A DNA stretch of 64,000 nt, from positions 98,788 through 162,787 of the forward strand of contig NZ_JADQDC010000011.1 of the NCBI RefSeq assembly GCF_015694345.1, read 5' to 3'. Every line of letters begins with the position of its first letter. The stretch's first letter is position 1. Under the pieces are notes generated by a model. It saw only the letters and a list, made by a program, of their open reading frames with translations, was not told where the DNA came from and ran no database searches. Made by a program: the position numbers and the translations under genes. The stretch comes from Novosphingobium jiangmenense (lineage in GTDB: Bacteria > Pseudomonadota > Alphaproteobacteria > Sphingomonadales > Sphingomonadaceae). Positions 15,989 through 27,274 of this stretch are shown piece by piece.

Positions 15989-17524
15989 TCAGACGGCGTG
16001 GGCGAGCGACTTCAGGATGGGTTCGGGACCGCTGACCGTCACCTCGTCGCCGCGCGCGCGGCGACGCACCAGCCACTCGTTCAGCATCTCGGCGGTGGTG
16101 TGGTCGATCGCATGGACGCGGTCGAGATCGACGTGGACCGCCTTGCTCGGAGGCAGTTGCTCAAGCACGTTGGTCAGCCGGGTAAGGCCGAGAAACGTTG
16201 CTGCGCCCTCCAGTTCCAGACGGACCGTTTCGTCCTCGGTCTTCTCGCCCACGCGGAAGCGCAGGTTTCGCAAATGCGGCACGAGTTCCAGCGCCGACAG
16301 GGCAAGGCCCACGAGCACGCCGGTCAGCAAATCGGTCGTCACCACCAGCGTGAAGGTCGCAGCCCAGATCAGCGCCGGCATCACGCCGTGAACGTCGAAC
16401 AGACGCCGGACCTGCTTGAGGCTGACCAGCTTCCATCCGGTCACGACCAGCACGCCGCCGAGCGCGGCCATCGGCACCTCGCGAAGGATGAACGGCAGCA
16501 GCGCGACGAAGCCGAGGATCCACACGCCGTGGACCATTGCCGAAAGACGCGTCTTCGCGCCCGCCTGCACATTGGCCGAACTGCGCACGATGACGCCGGT
16601 CATCGGCAGGGCGTTGAAAACGCCGCAAAGCAGGTTGCCCACGCCCTGCGCGCGCAGTTCCTTGTTGTAGTCGGTCCGGGCCCCATCGTGCATGCGGTCA
16701 ACCGCGGCGGCCGAGAGCAGGGTCTCGGCGCTGGCGATGAACGCGATGGCGATGGCCGAAACGATCAGCGACCCTTGCGTCAGCGGCGCGAGGAAGCCGC
16801 CATCAGGCAAGGCAAATGCGGCACCGATCGAATCCGGCACCACAATCCGGGCTACGTCCAGCCCAGCGCCCCAGGCCACCAGCGTCGCCGCCAGAACGCC
16901 GAGCAGCGCCCCCGGCAGCAGGCCGAGGCGGGCGGGCTTGAGCTTTTCCCAGCCGATCATCGTGGCGATGGTGAGCAGGCCGAGCATCAGCGCCAGCTCG
17001 GTCGAGCGCAAGTCGAACGGGGTCAGGCCGAGGATGCGCGCGGGCATCATGGCAAGGTTGTCGATCCCGCTGGACTGGGGCTTGGCATCGAACAGGATAT
17101 GGAACTGCCCGATCACGATCAGCGCGCCGATCCCGGCGAGCATGCCGTGGACCACGGCAGGGGAGATCGCGCGGAAGACGCCGCCGAGCCGGGCAACACC
17201 GGCCACGAACTGCAAGGCTCCGGCAAGCACGAGGACCGGGCCGAGGGCGGAAAGGCCGTTGTCGCGCACGAACTCGAACACAATGACCGCCAGACCTGCA
17301 GCCGGACCACTCACCTGAAGGGGCGAGCCGGCCAGCAGGCCGACGACGATGCCGCCGATGATGCCGGTGACCAGCCCCTTTTCCGGCGGCACGCCCGAGG
17401 CGATGGCGATGCCCATGCACAGCGGCATGGCCACCAGGAACACCACGACCGAGGCCGTAAGATCGCGCGCAAGGAAGCGGGTCATCCCGCCTTGCGCGGC
17501 CGGAGCAGAGGTTGCCGCGTTCAT
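15989..17524 (-). CDS. SulP-family anion permease with STAS domain, likely bicarbonate transporter
   Basis: A 511-residue inner-membrane transporter: a transmembrane core with family motifs (ASGVPPEKGLVTGIIGG, SGPAAGLAVIV, IAFIASAETLLSAAAVDRM, NALPMTGVIVRSSANVQAG) and a C-terminal STAS domain from about residue 415 (VRLELEGAATFLGLTRL ... VDLDRVHAIDHTTAEMLNEW). SulP proteins carry sulfate, bicarbonate or other anions. Its ATG overlaps the stop of the beta-carbonic anhydrase gene (ATGA), and that pairing favours bicarbonate uptake (BicA-like) over sulfate. Substrate remains an inference. Confidence 0.88.
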   Translation of the reverse strand: MNAATSAPAAQGGMTRFLARDLTASVVVFLVAMPLCMGIAIASGVPPEKGLVTGIIGGIVVGLLAGSPLQVSGPAAGLAVIVFEFVRDNGLSALGPVLVLAGALQFVAGVARLGGVFRAISPAVVHGMLAGIGALIVIGQFHILFDAKPQSSGIDNLAMMPARILGLTPFDLRSTELALMLGLLTIATMIGWEKLKPARLGLLPGALLGVLAATLVAWGAGLDVARIVVPDSIGAAFALPDGGFLAPLTQGSLIVSAIAIAFIASAETLLSAAAVDRMHDGARTDYNKELRAQGVGNLLCGVFNALPMTGVIVRSSANVQAGAKTRLSAMVHGVWILGFVALLPFILREVPMAALGGVLVVTGWKLVSLKQVRRLFDVHGVMPALIWAATFTLVVTTDLLTGVLVGLALSALELVPHLRNLRFRVGEKTEDETVRLELEGAATFLGLTRLTNVLEQLPPSKAVHVDLDRVHAIDHTTAEMLNEWLVRRRARGDEVTVSGPEPILKSLAHAV

Positions 17525-18216
17525 TCTGCGGCCTCGGATGTCCAGCTGTCGATTACCGAACGGCGACGGGCCGGGAGCGCCACAGGCAACGGCTTGTCCT
17601 CGCGCAACGGCGAGAACTCGCCGGTCTCGCCATCGAGCCCGAGCACGACGCCGGCGCTGATGTCCACGAACCAGCCGTGCAGCGCCATTTCACCGCGCGC
17701 GATGGCTGCCGCGACCGACGGGTGGGTGCGCAAGTGTGCCAGTTGGGCAATCACGTTCTGCAGGCTGACGGCGCGAACCCGCTCGTCGCCATGAAGGTTG
17801 GGCGAGCAGGTCGATACGACATGCTCCGCCGCCGCGCCGTGGCGCAGCCAGGCAACCACGTTCGGCATGCCTTCGGGCAGTTCGGGGGCGGAGAGCGCCT
17901 TCATCGCGCCGCAGTCGGAATGGCCGCAGACGATGATGTCGCGCACGCCGAGCGCCATGACCGCGTATTCCACGGTCGAGGTCACGCCGCCGTTCATCGT
18001 CGCAAAGGGCGGGACCATGTTGCCGGCGTTGCGGCAGACGAAGAGTTCGCCCGGCTCGGCCTGCATGATCTGTTCGGGCACGATGCGCGAATCCGCGCAG
18101 GAGATCATCAGCGCCTTGGGGCTTTGCCCCTCGCTCACGAGCTTGCCGAACAGTTCGCGGCTGTCGGGGAAAACGGTCTTCTCGAAGTGGAAGACGCGGC
18201 CGATGAGTTCGTTCAC
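17521..18216 (-). CDS. Beta-class carbonic anhydrase
   Basis: A 231-residue enzyme starting at GTG 18216. Zinc ligands are Cys40 (in SCADSR), His99 and Cys102 (in CGHSDCG), with the Asp42/Arg44 dyad that gates the active site; RNAGNMVPP is the other family hallmark. It interconverts CO2 and bicarbonate in the cytoplasm. Translational coupling with the SulP permease suggests the pair supplies inorganic carbon for anaplerotic carboxylation or growth at low CO2. Confidence 0.95.
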   Translation of the reverse strand: MNELIGRVFHFEKTVFPDSRELFGKLVSEGQSPKALMISCADSRIVPEQIMQAEPGELFVCRNAGNMVPPFATMNGGVTSTVEYAVMALGVRDIIVCGHSDCGAMKALSAPELPEGMPNVVAWLRHGAAAEHVVSTCSPNLHGDERVRAVSLQNVIAQLAHLRTHPSVAAAIARGEMALHGWFVDISAGVVLGLDGETGEFSPLREDKPLPVALPARRRSVIDSWTSEAAE

Positions 18217-18333
18217 GGCGCTGGACCTTTCGTTAAAGCGGACGACCGACGGACGGCGTCCAAGCCCTAACCAAAGTATGTATCGCGTCTTTCCGCTTCG
18301 GCGCGGCTTCGTAACGAACTGTTTCGCCTGCCC

Positions 18334-19638
18334 TCAGTTCGTCGCAAGCGGGAAGCGGACGGTCACCACCAGGCCACCGGTCGGCCGGTTCCGCAAGTGC
18401 AGGATGCCGGCATCGAGCTGGATCGCCCGGCGTACGATGGCCAGTCCCAGCCCCATGCCCGGCGTATCGCGCGAGCGGGCGGAATCGAGCCGGACGAACG
18501 GCTGCAGCACATCATCGATGCGGTCGGCAGGAATGCCCGGACCATCATCGTCGATGACGATTTCGGCCATGTCCTGATCGCGGCGCACCGTCACCCTCAC
18601 GTTGCCGGCATAGTGCAAGGCGTTCTCGATCAGGTTCGAGAGCGCCCGGCGCAGGGACACCGGACGGGCCATGATCTCGAGGCTTTCCAGCCCGTGGAAC
18701 GTGGCATCGGCACCGTTGTCTGCGGCCGTATCGACCAGCGTCTGCGCCATGACGGCAACGTCGATCCGCTCGGCCGGCAGGCGGCTGCCTCCGGATTCGA
18801 CGAAGGCCTGAAGCGATTCCAGCATGTGCCGCATCTCGCCAAGGTCGGCGCTCATGCCTTGGCGCGACTCGTCGTCGAGGTCGAGTCCCTCGATCCGCAA
18901 CTGCATTCGTGACAGCGGAGTGCGCAGATCGTGCCCGATCGCCAGCATCGATTGCGTGCGATTGGTCATCGATTCATAGACGCGCTGCTGCATCTCGTTG
19001 AAGGCGTGGATCAGGTCGCGCACTTCGGCCGTGCCCTGCTCGGCCAGTGGCTGCGGCGGCCCTGCCCCCACCGTTTTCGATGCCCGCACCAGCGTGCGCA
19101 AGGGCGCCAGCGTCGCCCGGAACAGCACCCATGCCAGCAGCACCAGCGCCAGAGTTGGCAGCAGCAGCGTCACGATCCGTCCGGCGTTCAGCGACCACGC
19201 ACCGCTTTCGTAAGTCTGGAACAGCAGGACGCTGCGATCGGGCAACAGCAGCGAACCGCTGACATTGCCGGCGCCGACGGGCTTCAGATGCAACTGGAGA
19301 TCGGCCCGGCCGAGTTCGGCCGCATCCTCGACAATCTGCTCGCGCAGCCGCGAAAGCTGTACCGAGCCGGTGGGACGCGCCCCCTGCGGCCGCCAGTCGA
19401 GCGCAAAGCGATCGGAACTCAGCGCCTTGGCCACCTGCTGGCGCTCTGCGACAGGCGCCCGTCCGATCGCGCGGCTGGCAATGACCAGACTCTCGGCGAC
19501 GCGCGCGGCATCGTCCTCGCGCAGGGCAAAGCGGTTGGCGCGCTCGAACAGGAAGGTGTTCGCGGTGAAATCGACCACTGCAACAAGCAGCAGGATCGCC
19601 AGGAGTCGCTCGGGCAGGCCAAAGCGGCGGGACAGCAT
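18334..19638 (-). CDS. Sensor histidine kinase (OmpR/EnvZ class)
   Basis: A 434-residue membrane kinase: TM1 at about residues 10-30, a periplasmic domain of about 120 residues, TM2 at 155-173, HAMP, then the phospho-acceptor His236 in GHDLRTPLSRMQLRIEG, N box NLIENALHYAG, G1 DDDGPGIP and G2 GMGLGLAIV. All catalytic elements are present. The start ATG overlaps the stop of the response regulator by one base. The periplasmic domain gives no clue to the stimulus. Confidence 0.93.
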   Translation of the reverse strand: MLSRRFGLPERLLAILLLVAVVDFTANTFLFERANRFALREDDAARVAESLVIASRAIGRAPVAERQQVAKALSSDRFALDWRPQGARPTGSVQLSRLREQIVEDAAELGRADLQLHLKPVGAGNVSGSLLLPDRSVLLFQTYESGAWSLNAGRIVTLLLPTLALVLLAWVLFRATLAPLRTLVRASKTVGAGPPQPLAEQGTAEVRDLIHAFNEMQQRVYESMTNRTQSMLAIGHDLRTPLSRMQLRIEGLDLDDESRQGMSADLGEMRHMLESLQAFVESGGSRLPAERIDVAVMAQTLVDTAADNGADATFHGLESLEIMARPVSLRRALSNLIENALHYAGNVRVTVRRDQDMAEIVIDDDGPGIPADRIDDVLQPFVRLDSARSRDTPGMGLGLAIVRRAIQLDAGILHLRNRPTGGLVVTVRFPLATN

Positions 19639-20360
19639 CAGCCGCGCTGCACTTCCGCCTTGAACATGTAGCCCACGCCCCGGACCGTGACGATCGGCGC
19701 ATTGCCGCCCGCCGCCGAAAGCTTGCGGCGCAACCGGCTGACCAGCACGTCGACGCTGCGATCGGAACTGTCACCCAGACGCGTGCGCGAAAGCTCGATC
19801 AGGCGCTCGCGCCCGAGCACGCGCTGTGGCTGGCCGATGAAGGTCGCGAGCAGGTCGAACTCGGCGCCGGTCAGGTCGACCATCGCGCCGCTTGGCGAAT
19901 GGAGTTCGCGCCGCGCCATCGAGACGGTCCAGCCATCGAAATGAATGTCGCCACTGCGGTTGCCGGTATCGCCCGCCGTATCGGTGACGACATTGGCACC
20001 GCGGCGCAGCACCGCGCCGATCCGCGCGACCAGCTCGCGCGTGCTGAACGGCTTGGGCAGGTAATCGTCAGCGCCGAGTTCCAGCCCCAGCACCCGGTCT
20101 TCCTCGCTGCCACGGGCCGAGACGAAGATGATCGGCACTTCGCTCTGCTTGCGCAGGCGGCGGAACAGTTCGATCCCGCTCGTCCCCGGGAGCATAATAT
20201 CGAGGACCACGAGGTCCGCCGGCTCACTTTCGAGCGCGACCCACATCTCCGCCCCGGTGGCGGCGGTGCGGACATTGTAGCCGTTCTCGCGAAGGGCGCG
20301 TGCGGTCAGCGTCCGCAGCGGTCCGTCATCCTCAACAAGTACGATCGAAGGAGATTGCAT
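19638..20360 (-). CDS. OmpR-family response regulator
   Basis: A 240-residue regulator from ATG 20360; the frame is open further upstream but the receiver domain begins right here (SIVLVEDDGPLR). Acidic pocket Asp11/Asp12, phospho-acceptor Asp54 (VVLDIMLPG), Lys103 (YLPKPFS), and a C-terminal winged helix (LTGAEFDLLATFIGQPQRVL ... DRSVDVLVSRLRRKL ... VRGVGYMF). It is the first gene of the two-component operon. Targets cannot be read from the sequence. Confidence 0.93.
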   Translation of the reverse strand: MQSPSIVLVEDDGPLRTLTARALRENGYNVRTAATGAEMWVALESEPADLVVLDIMLPGTSGIELFRRLRKQSEVPIIFVSARGSEEDRVLGLELGADDYLPKPFSTRELVARIGAVLRRGANVVTDTAGDTGNRSGDIHFDGWTVSMARRELHSPSGAMVDLTGAEFDLLATFIGQPQRVLGRERLIELSRTRLGDSSDRSVDVLVSRLRRKLSAAGGNAPIVTVRGVGYMFKAEVQRG

Positions 20361-20580
20361 AAGATCCCGACGCGGTTGCAGCAGCACGGTCCACGATAAC
20401 AGCGGCAGCCGTGGTGCCAAGGTTGAAGAACACGCATTCTGGTGGCGATTTCCGGGGAAAAGCGCCGGAAAGGCGAAAGAAAAGCCGCCCGCCCGGCCTG
20501 CCCCCGCAGACCAGCACACCCGCAAGCTGGAGTCCGCGCTTTGCGGGTGACGGGCCACTACGAGACAAAATGTTGCTGGA

Positions 20581-20928
20581 TTACATTTTTGACTGATCTG
20601 GTCTGAATTGCGAGAGGTCGAGCCGCTCGCTCGGCCCCAACCACATCACGTGTGCCGTGTGGTCTGCCAGGTCATCGCCGCTATTGCCGTGGCAGAACAC
20701 GGTGAACTGCCCGCGATGCAGCATTAGCCATTCGATCGCCTCGCCGATTCGCGCTGCCGGTATCGTCATCTGGCAGGACCCGCGCGGATGTGGCCCGACG
20801 GGCTGGCGATGCACGCGCCCCATCGCCACGCCCAGCGCCGCTTTCATGGCAGCGCACAGCGTGCCAGCTTCCTCCGCCTCGTCAGCGTTGAAGTAGACGT
20901 GTGCGTGGTAGTCGGCAAAGCCCTGCAT
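20581..20928 (-). CDS. DOPA 4,5-dioxygenase-family protein
   Basis: A 115-residue protein of the small DODA-like family: DYHAHVYFNADEAEEA at the N-terminus, HPRGSCQ in the middle and FCHGNSGDDLADHTAHVMWLG near the C-terminus; the conserved His residues are candidate metal ligands. Characterised relatives in fungi and some bacteria cleave the catechol ring of DOPA, but many bacterial members have no tested substrate. It stands alone between the response regulator and acetyl-CoA synthetase. Confidence 0.8.
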   Translation of the reverse strand: MQGFADYHAHVYFNADEAEEAGTLCAAMKAALGVAMGRVHRQPVGPHPRGSCQMTIPAARIGEAIEWLMLHRGQFTVFCHGNSGDDLADHTAHVMWLGPSERLDLSQFRPDQSKM

Positions 20929-21102
20929 TTCCTGCTATTGCGTCAAGCGCTTGCCAATCGCAACATCGTGCTGCCAAGGACTTCCCGATCGGCTTGCCGC
21001 TTCGGCAGAGTCGACGGATATCTACGACTATTGTCCAAAAGCCCAAACGGCCGACACACGATAGATTAGTGGGCAAGAGAAAGCTTCGAGGAGGGTTTGT
21101 AC

Positions 21103-23052
<1,950 letters not shown>

Positions 23053-23059
23053 TCTGAAG

Positions 23060-23088
23060 AGGGGCGCGGCTGCTCAGCTGCGCCCCCC
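23060..23088 (+). terminator. Hairpin after acs
   Basis: A G+C-rich inverted repeat (AGGGGCGCGGCTG against CAGCTGCGCCCCCCT, with one mismatch) begins eight bases after the acs stop. No T-run follows. Confidence 0.55.
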
Positions 23089-23128
23089 TGCCGGACGTCA
23101 GCCTGAATTTTCGTCCCCGCATAAACCT

Positions 23129-23214
23129 TCGTCATTGCGAGGAGACGAAGTCGACGAAGCAATCCAGCGTTGCCCAAACCGCCCTGGATTGCTTCGCTAC
23201 GCTCGCAATGACGA
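23129..23214. repeat. Dispersed palindromic repeat (REP-like), copy 1
   Basis: An 86-base element with outer arms TCGTCATTGCGAG/CTCGCAATGACGA and inner arms GAAGCAATCCAG/CTGGATTGCTTC, giving a nested hairpin. A near-identical copy is at 60239-60325. Both are between genes. The element resembles extragenic palindromes seen widely in alphaproteobacteria. Confidence 0.85.
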
Positions 23215-23239
23215 GCGTGTATCTGCGAGATTGGTGCGC

Positions 23240-23533
23240 TTACGTCAGCAGCTTGCCGCTCTTCTCGCGGATCACGCCTTCGATCATGCGCTTGGCAAAG
23301 CCGAGGCTGGCGGGGATATCCACTTCGACCACCAGCTCCTTCTCGGCCAGTTCCACCCCGCAATCGAGCGTGTAGCCCATCGCGCTGACGGTCATCACCA
23401 TGTGGTCGTCGTCGGTGAAGGTTGTGCTCACAGTGGCCATGCCATCGGCCTTGGCCGCCGCCTGCGCCGCCTTTTCGCGCAAGCGCCGCCGTGCTTCGTC
23501 ACGGTCGAGCGAGTGGGGGATGGCGATGCGCAT
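23240..23533 (-). CDS. Polyhydroxyalkanoic acid system family protein
   Basis: A small 97-residue protein beginning MRIAIPHSLDRDEARRRL, with a basic N-terminal helix and a C-terminal beta-rich part (MGYTLDCGVELAEKELVVEV). This matches the PHA granule-region family, small proteins often encoded near polyhydroxyalkanoate or fatty-acid genes; their function is not firmly known. It directly follows the XpaC-like gene (stop and start adjacent), so it is likely co-transcribed with the TelA pair. Confidence 0.75.
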   Translation of the reverse strand: MRIAIPHSLDRDEARRRLREKAAQAAAKADGMATVSTTFTDDDHMVMTVSAMGYTLDCGVELAEKELVVEVDIPASLGFAKRMIEGVIREKSGKLLT

Positions 23534-24289
23534 TCAGGAGACCTTCGGAGCTTCAAGCTGGGGCGCCGCCTCTAGCCCTTCCCCATAGCGATAGTCCAGA
23601 TAGCGCCCGCGTACCGCCAGTGCGTCGAGATCGCCCGATGCCAGTTGACGCGTGATCTCGTCGATCTCCTTGCTGATCTTGCCGAGCCCATCGGCCAGTT
23701 GCTGATCGGCATTGCGCCCGCCGCGCTCCTCGCGCCGCAGATGGGCCGGGATCTTGCGGTAGCTCTCCACCATGCCCGGCAGATGCTCGCCCACCAGCTT
23801 GCGCACTTCAACCGCAGCGGGTTCGGCGGGATCGATGCCTTCCAGCTGCAGTCCAAGGCCATCAAGCTGCACGCCGATCTGGTCCACCAGTTGCACCGCA
23901 GGCGCGGGCAGCGCGGGCCGCTGCGCTTCGAGCCACAGTTCGGTGCGACCGACCATCGTGCGCACGTCGCCGGTGTTGAGCGCCGCAAGATCAGGCACCT
24001 TCATCTTCGGGAACGTCGCGAAAAACCACAGCGCCGCCACGATGGCGAGGCCGAGCACCATCACCCCGGTGATGCCGATGCCGTCGAGGATCATCCCCGC
24101 CACCATCGCGCCGACCAGCAGCACGCCGACCGACATGGCCATGCGCGCGGCCTTCTTGCCGAAGTGCTGGCGCTTCAGTTCCGCAGACCGCCTGCCGATG
24201 CTGCGTCGGCCGCCCGCCTGCTGGCGCACCAGCGATGAGCGCGCTTCGGCAAGGATGCGGTCGCTGTCATGAGCCGAGGAATTGGCCAT
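23534..24289 (-). CDS. XpaC-like membrane protein, TelA partner
   Basis: A 251-residue protein with a basic N-terminal segment, two close transmembrane helices (about residues 51-92) and a cytoplasmic helical C-terminus (LVDQIGVQLDGLGLQLEGI ... DEITRQLASGDLDALAVRGRYLD). The layout and its position directly after a telA-like gene match the 5-bromo-4-chloroindolyl phosphate hydrolysis (XpaC) family, which accompanies TelA in many bacteria. Molecular function is unknown; a role in envelope stress or toxic-anion tolerance is assumed from the partner. Confidence 0.6.
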   Translation of the reverse strand: MANSSAHDSDRILAEARSSLVRQQAGGRRSIGRRSAELKRQHFGKKAARMAMSVGVLLVGAMVAGMILDGIGITGVMVLGLAIVAALWFFATFPKMKVPDLAALNTGDVRTMVGRTELWLEAQRPALPAPAVQLVDQIGVQLDGLGLQLEGIDPAEPAAVEVRKLVGEHLPGMVESYRKIPAHLRREERGGRNADQQLADGLGKISKEIDEITRQLASGDLDALAVRGRYLDYRYGEGLEAAPQLEAPKVS

Positions 24290-24296
24290 GCCTCGC

Positions 24297-25508
24297 TCAG
24301 CCCTCCAGCGTCAGCAGCGGCGAGGTGTCCGGCCCTGCCAGCTTGGCCTGTGCAGCCCCTTCGGCGCGCGCGATGTAGCCCTTCGACTTCTCGACCTCGC
24401 CCGAAAGCGTATCGACCGTCTGCTTCATCGCATCGAGCGCCTTGAGCTTGAAGGTGTCGATCGTGTCCATCGTATCGTAGATGTTCTGGAAGGCACGCTG
24501 CAGCGTCTCCAGCGGGATCGTGCTGGAAGCGGCCATCTCGTGAATCTTGCCGGTCTGTTCGCGCAGCAGCTTGCCGGTGGAATCGATCATGTTCGCGGTG
24601 GTGGTGTTGAGCGCGGTGATCTGCTGGAGCACCAGCCGCTGGTTGGTCATCGCCTGCGCCACGGTCACTGCCGTGCGCAGCGCCGCCACCGTCGTGGTGC
24701 TGGCGCGGTCGACGCCCTTGACCAGTTCGACGTTGTTCTTCTTGACCAGATCGAGCGCGAGATAGCCCTGCACCGTCACCGCCATCTGGGTCAGCAGGTC
24801 CTGCGTACGCTGGCGGGTGTAGAACAGCGCGCTTTCGCGGATCGCCTTGGCCTTCGCCGGATCGGTGTGATCGAGATCGGCAGCGGCTTCCTCCAGCTTG
24901 GCATCGAGCGTCCTGGAGATGTGGATCATCTGCTCTAGATTGCCCATCGCTTCCCACAGCTTCTGGCGCTCTACATCGATGCCGGCGTTGTCCATCAGCA
25001 ACTCGTCCTTGCCCGAGGCGAGGCGTTCGAGGATCGCCTTGATGTGGCCCTGCGCCGAGGTGTAGCCGTCGAAGTACTTCTTCAGGCTGTTGCCGAAGGG
25101 GATGATGCCAAGGAACTTGCGGCCCGAGGACAGGTTGCCCTGCCTACCGGGATCGAGGTCCTCGATCGTGCGGCGCAGCGCGGCAAGGTCGGCGCCAACG
25201 CCGCTGTCCTTGTCCATCGCGCGGATCGGCCGGTCGAGGAAGCGGTTCGACATGCCCGCTGCCTGCGAAATCTCCTTGCGGCCCATGTTGGTCAGCTGAT
25301 CGACCTTCTTGCCGAACTCCGGACTTTGCGCGTCGACAGAGATCAGGTCAGCCACGAAGGCATCGACCTTGGCTTCCAGCTTGGAGCGGTTCTCGTCTGA
25401 AACCGGCACTAGCCCTGCCGCCTGTGCGGGCGCGACCACCGGCACCGGATCGGGCGGGGTCAAGCTGATCGGGGTCATTGTCGCGGTTTCGGTGGGGGTA
25501 GAAGCCAT
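24297..25508 (-). CDS. TelA-family toxic anion resistance protein
   Basis: A 403-residue soluble, mostly helical protein from ATG 25508; a TTG at 25541 would add 11 residues and neither start has a strong ribosome site. Family hallmarks: NRFLDRPIRAMD, GKFLGIIPFGNSLKKYFDGY region, LDLVKKNNVELVKGVDRASTTTVAALRTAV and TLQRAFQNIYDTMDTIDTFK. TelA/KlaA proteins are linked to tellurite and other stress resistance, mechanism unknown. It heads a three-gene operon with the XpaC-like and PHA-system genes. Confidence 0.88.
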   Translation of the reverse strand: MASTPTETATMTPISLTPPDPVPVVAPAQAAGLVPVSDENRSKLEAKVDAFVADLISVDAQSPEFGKKVDQLTNMGRKEISQAAGMSNRFLDRPIRAMDKDSGVGADLAALRRTIEDLDPGRQGNLSSGRKFLGIIPFGNSLKKYFDGYTSAQGHIKAILERLASGKDELLMDNAGIDVERQKLWEAMGNLEQMIHISRTLDAKLEEAAADLDHTDPAKAKAIRESALFYTRQRTQDLLTQMAVTVQGYLALDLVKKNNVELVKGVDRASTTTVAALRTAVTVAQAMTNQRLVLQQITALNTTTANMIDSTGKLLREQTGKIHEMAASSTIPLETLQRAFQNIYDTMDTIDTFKLKALDAMKQTVDTLSGEVEKSKGYIARAEGAAQAKLAGPDTSPLLTLEG

Positions 25509-25660
25509 CGTGCTGGGACTTTCGGAATTGAACGCGTTCAAAGCTATGCTCGCAACATGGTATGTCGCGCCGTCGCGCGCAAGCTGTCTTATACTCGCAA
25601 CACAGCGCCGCGCCTTGGGCCATATCGACGGAGCGTTGCCACAGGTCCATCAACGGCATG

Positions 25661-26380
25661 ATGACCACGATGAAACGATGCGCCGTGTTCGGCGCCAGCG
25701 GCGGGATCGGCGCCGCCCTGACCACCCTTCTCGCCGCACGCGAAGACATGAGCGAAGTCCACGCCCTGTCGCGCAGCGGCGGCATTGGCGCGGGCAAGAT
25801 CATCGCCCACCACTTCGACCTGCTTGACGAAACCTCGATTGCGCAGGCCTGCCAAGGCATCGGCGCACCGCTCGACCTCGTGATCGTCGCCACCGGACGC
25901 CTGGTCCGCGAAACAGGGGAAGGCCCCGAAAAATCCTGGCGCGCGCTGGATGCCGCCGCGATGGCAGAGCTCTACGCGATCAACACCATCGGCCCTGCCC
26001 TGATCGCGCGGCATACGCTGCCCCTGCTGCCAAAGGACCGCCCCGCCACGTTCGCCGCGATCTCCGCCCGCGTCGGCTCGATCGGCGACAACCGCCTTGG
26101 CGGCTGGCATTCCTATCGTGCCTCGAAGGCGGCGCTCAACATGCTGGTGAAGAACTTCGCCATCGAACTCGCCCGCACCCACCCGCAGGCCGTGGCCGTC
26201 ACCCTCCACCCCGGCACCGTCGACACACCGCTATCGCGCCCTTTCCAGCGCGGCGTCGCGCCCGAAAAGCTGTTCACCCCCGAACGCTCGGCCGGGCATC
26301 TGCTCGCTGTGATCGACAGCCTGACACCAGCGCAAAGCGGCAAGATGATCGCGTGGGACGGTGCGGAAGTGCCCTTCTAG
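25661..26380 (+). CDS. SDR family protein (C-factor-like)
   Basis: About 239 residues. The frame is open from 25562, but the Rossmann core starts at RCAVFGASGGIGAAL, so a Met at 25658-25670 is the likely start; no ribosome site decides between them. Later motifs: VIVATG, the catalytic YRASK, and LHPGTVDTPLSRPF, which is typical of the CsgA/C-factor subgroup of SDRs. Substrate unknown. It is divergent from the TelA operon and convergent with the next SDR gene. Confidence 0.8.
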   Translation: MTTMKRCAVFGASGGIGAALTTLLAAREDMSEVHALSRSGGIGAGKIIAHHFDLLDETSIAQACQGIGAPLDLVIVATGRLVRETGEGPEKSWRALDAAAMAELYAINTIGPALIARHTLPLLPKDRPATFAAISARVGSIGDNRLGGWHSYRASKAALNMLVKNFAIELARTHPQAVAVTLHPGTVDTPLSRPFQRGVAPEKLFTPERSAGHLLAVIDSLTPAQSGKMIAWDGAEVPF

Positions 26381-26419
26381 GAAACCGCAGCGGCCAAGGC
26401 TTCAGCAACCCTCGCCTGC

Positions 26420-27247
26420 TCAATACTTGACGTTGCGGGTAAAGCCGCCGTCGACGGTGAGGTTCACGCCGGTAATCCACGAAGCCCGCGCCGAGGCGAG
26501 GAACAGCACGGCATCGGCAATCTCCTCTGGCTTGCCGAAGCGACCCTGGGGATGTCGGCTGCGATTGGCCTCGGTGTATTCGGGCATTTCCGTGCCGAGA
26601 AAGCCCCAGCTGCCATCGGGGATCCACACCGGCCCGGGACACACGCAATTGCAGCGGATGCCATCCTTCATGTAATCGACCGACAGCTGGTGGGTGTAGT
26701 TGATCAGCGCGGCCTTCATCGCCCCATAACTCAGCCCGGATTCGCCGAACGCGTGGTTCTCGATGGCGGTGATGGTCGACATCTGCACGAACGCGCCGCC
26801 GCCTGCGGCCTTCAGATGCGGCAAGGCGGTGTCGAACATCGCCACGGCCGACATCAGATCGACATTGTAGTTGATGTCCCAGCCCTTGCGGCTGCGCGGT
26901 ATCCCGCCAAGCGCGCTGGCATTGGACACGACGATGTCGATGCCGCCCATGTCGGCAGCGGCCTTCTCGACCCAGGCGGTCACCTGATCGAAATAGCCGC
27001 AATCGACAACCGAGCCATAGACCTGCCCGCGCGAGGACAATGCTTCGACCGCATCCTCCACGCCGTCGCCCGCCAGCTGCGTGGCGTAGACCTCCTTGTC
27101 GCTGGGGTTCGGCTCGCCAGAGCGTGCCCTGCGGCCGCAGAACGAGACGATTGCGCCCTCGTCGAGAAAGCCCTCGACGATCCTGCGCCCGATCCCGCGC
27201 GTTGCCGCACTGACGATGACTTTCTTGCCCTTGAGTTCAAGATCCAT
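26420..27247 (-). CDS. SDR family oxidoreductase (Rieske oxygenase operon)
   Basis: A 275-residue SDR with the nucleotide motif VSAATRGIGRRI near the N-terminus (TGxxxGIG with the first Gly changed to Ala), VVSNASALGG replacing NNAG, catalytic Ser in MSTITAI and YGAMK, and C-terminal ITGVNLTVDGG. It is the third gene after the Rieske oxygenase and VOC genes and probably dehydrogenates a diol or alcohol made by the oxygenase. That order is inference. Gap to the VOC gene is 27 bases. Confidence 0.85.
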   Translation of the reverse strand: MDLELKGKKVIVSAATRGIGRRIVEGFLDEGAIVSFCGRRARSGEPNPSDKEVYATQLAGDGVEDAVEALSSRGQVYGSVVDCGYFDQVTAWVEKAAADMGGIDIVVSNASALGGIPRSRKGWDINYNVDLMSAVAMFDTALPHLKAAGGGAFVQMSTITAIENHAFGESGLSYGAMKAALINYTHQLSVDYMKDGIRCNCVCPGPVWIPDGSWGFLGTEMPEYTEANRSRHPQGRFGKPEEIADAVLFLASARASWITGVNLTVDGGFTRNVKY

Positions 27248-27274
27248 GGCGTCTCACCTGTTGTCGTGCCGGCT

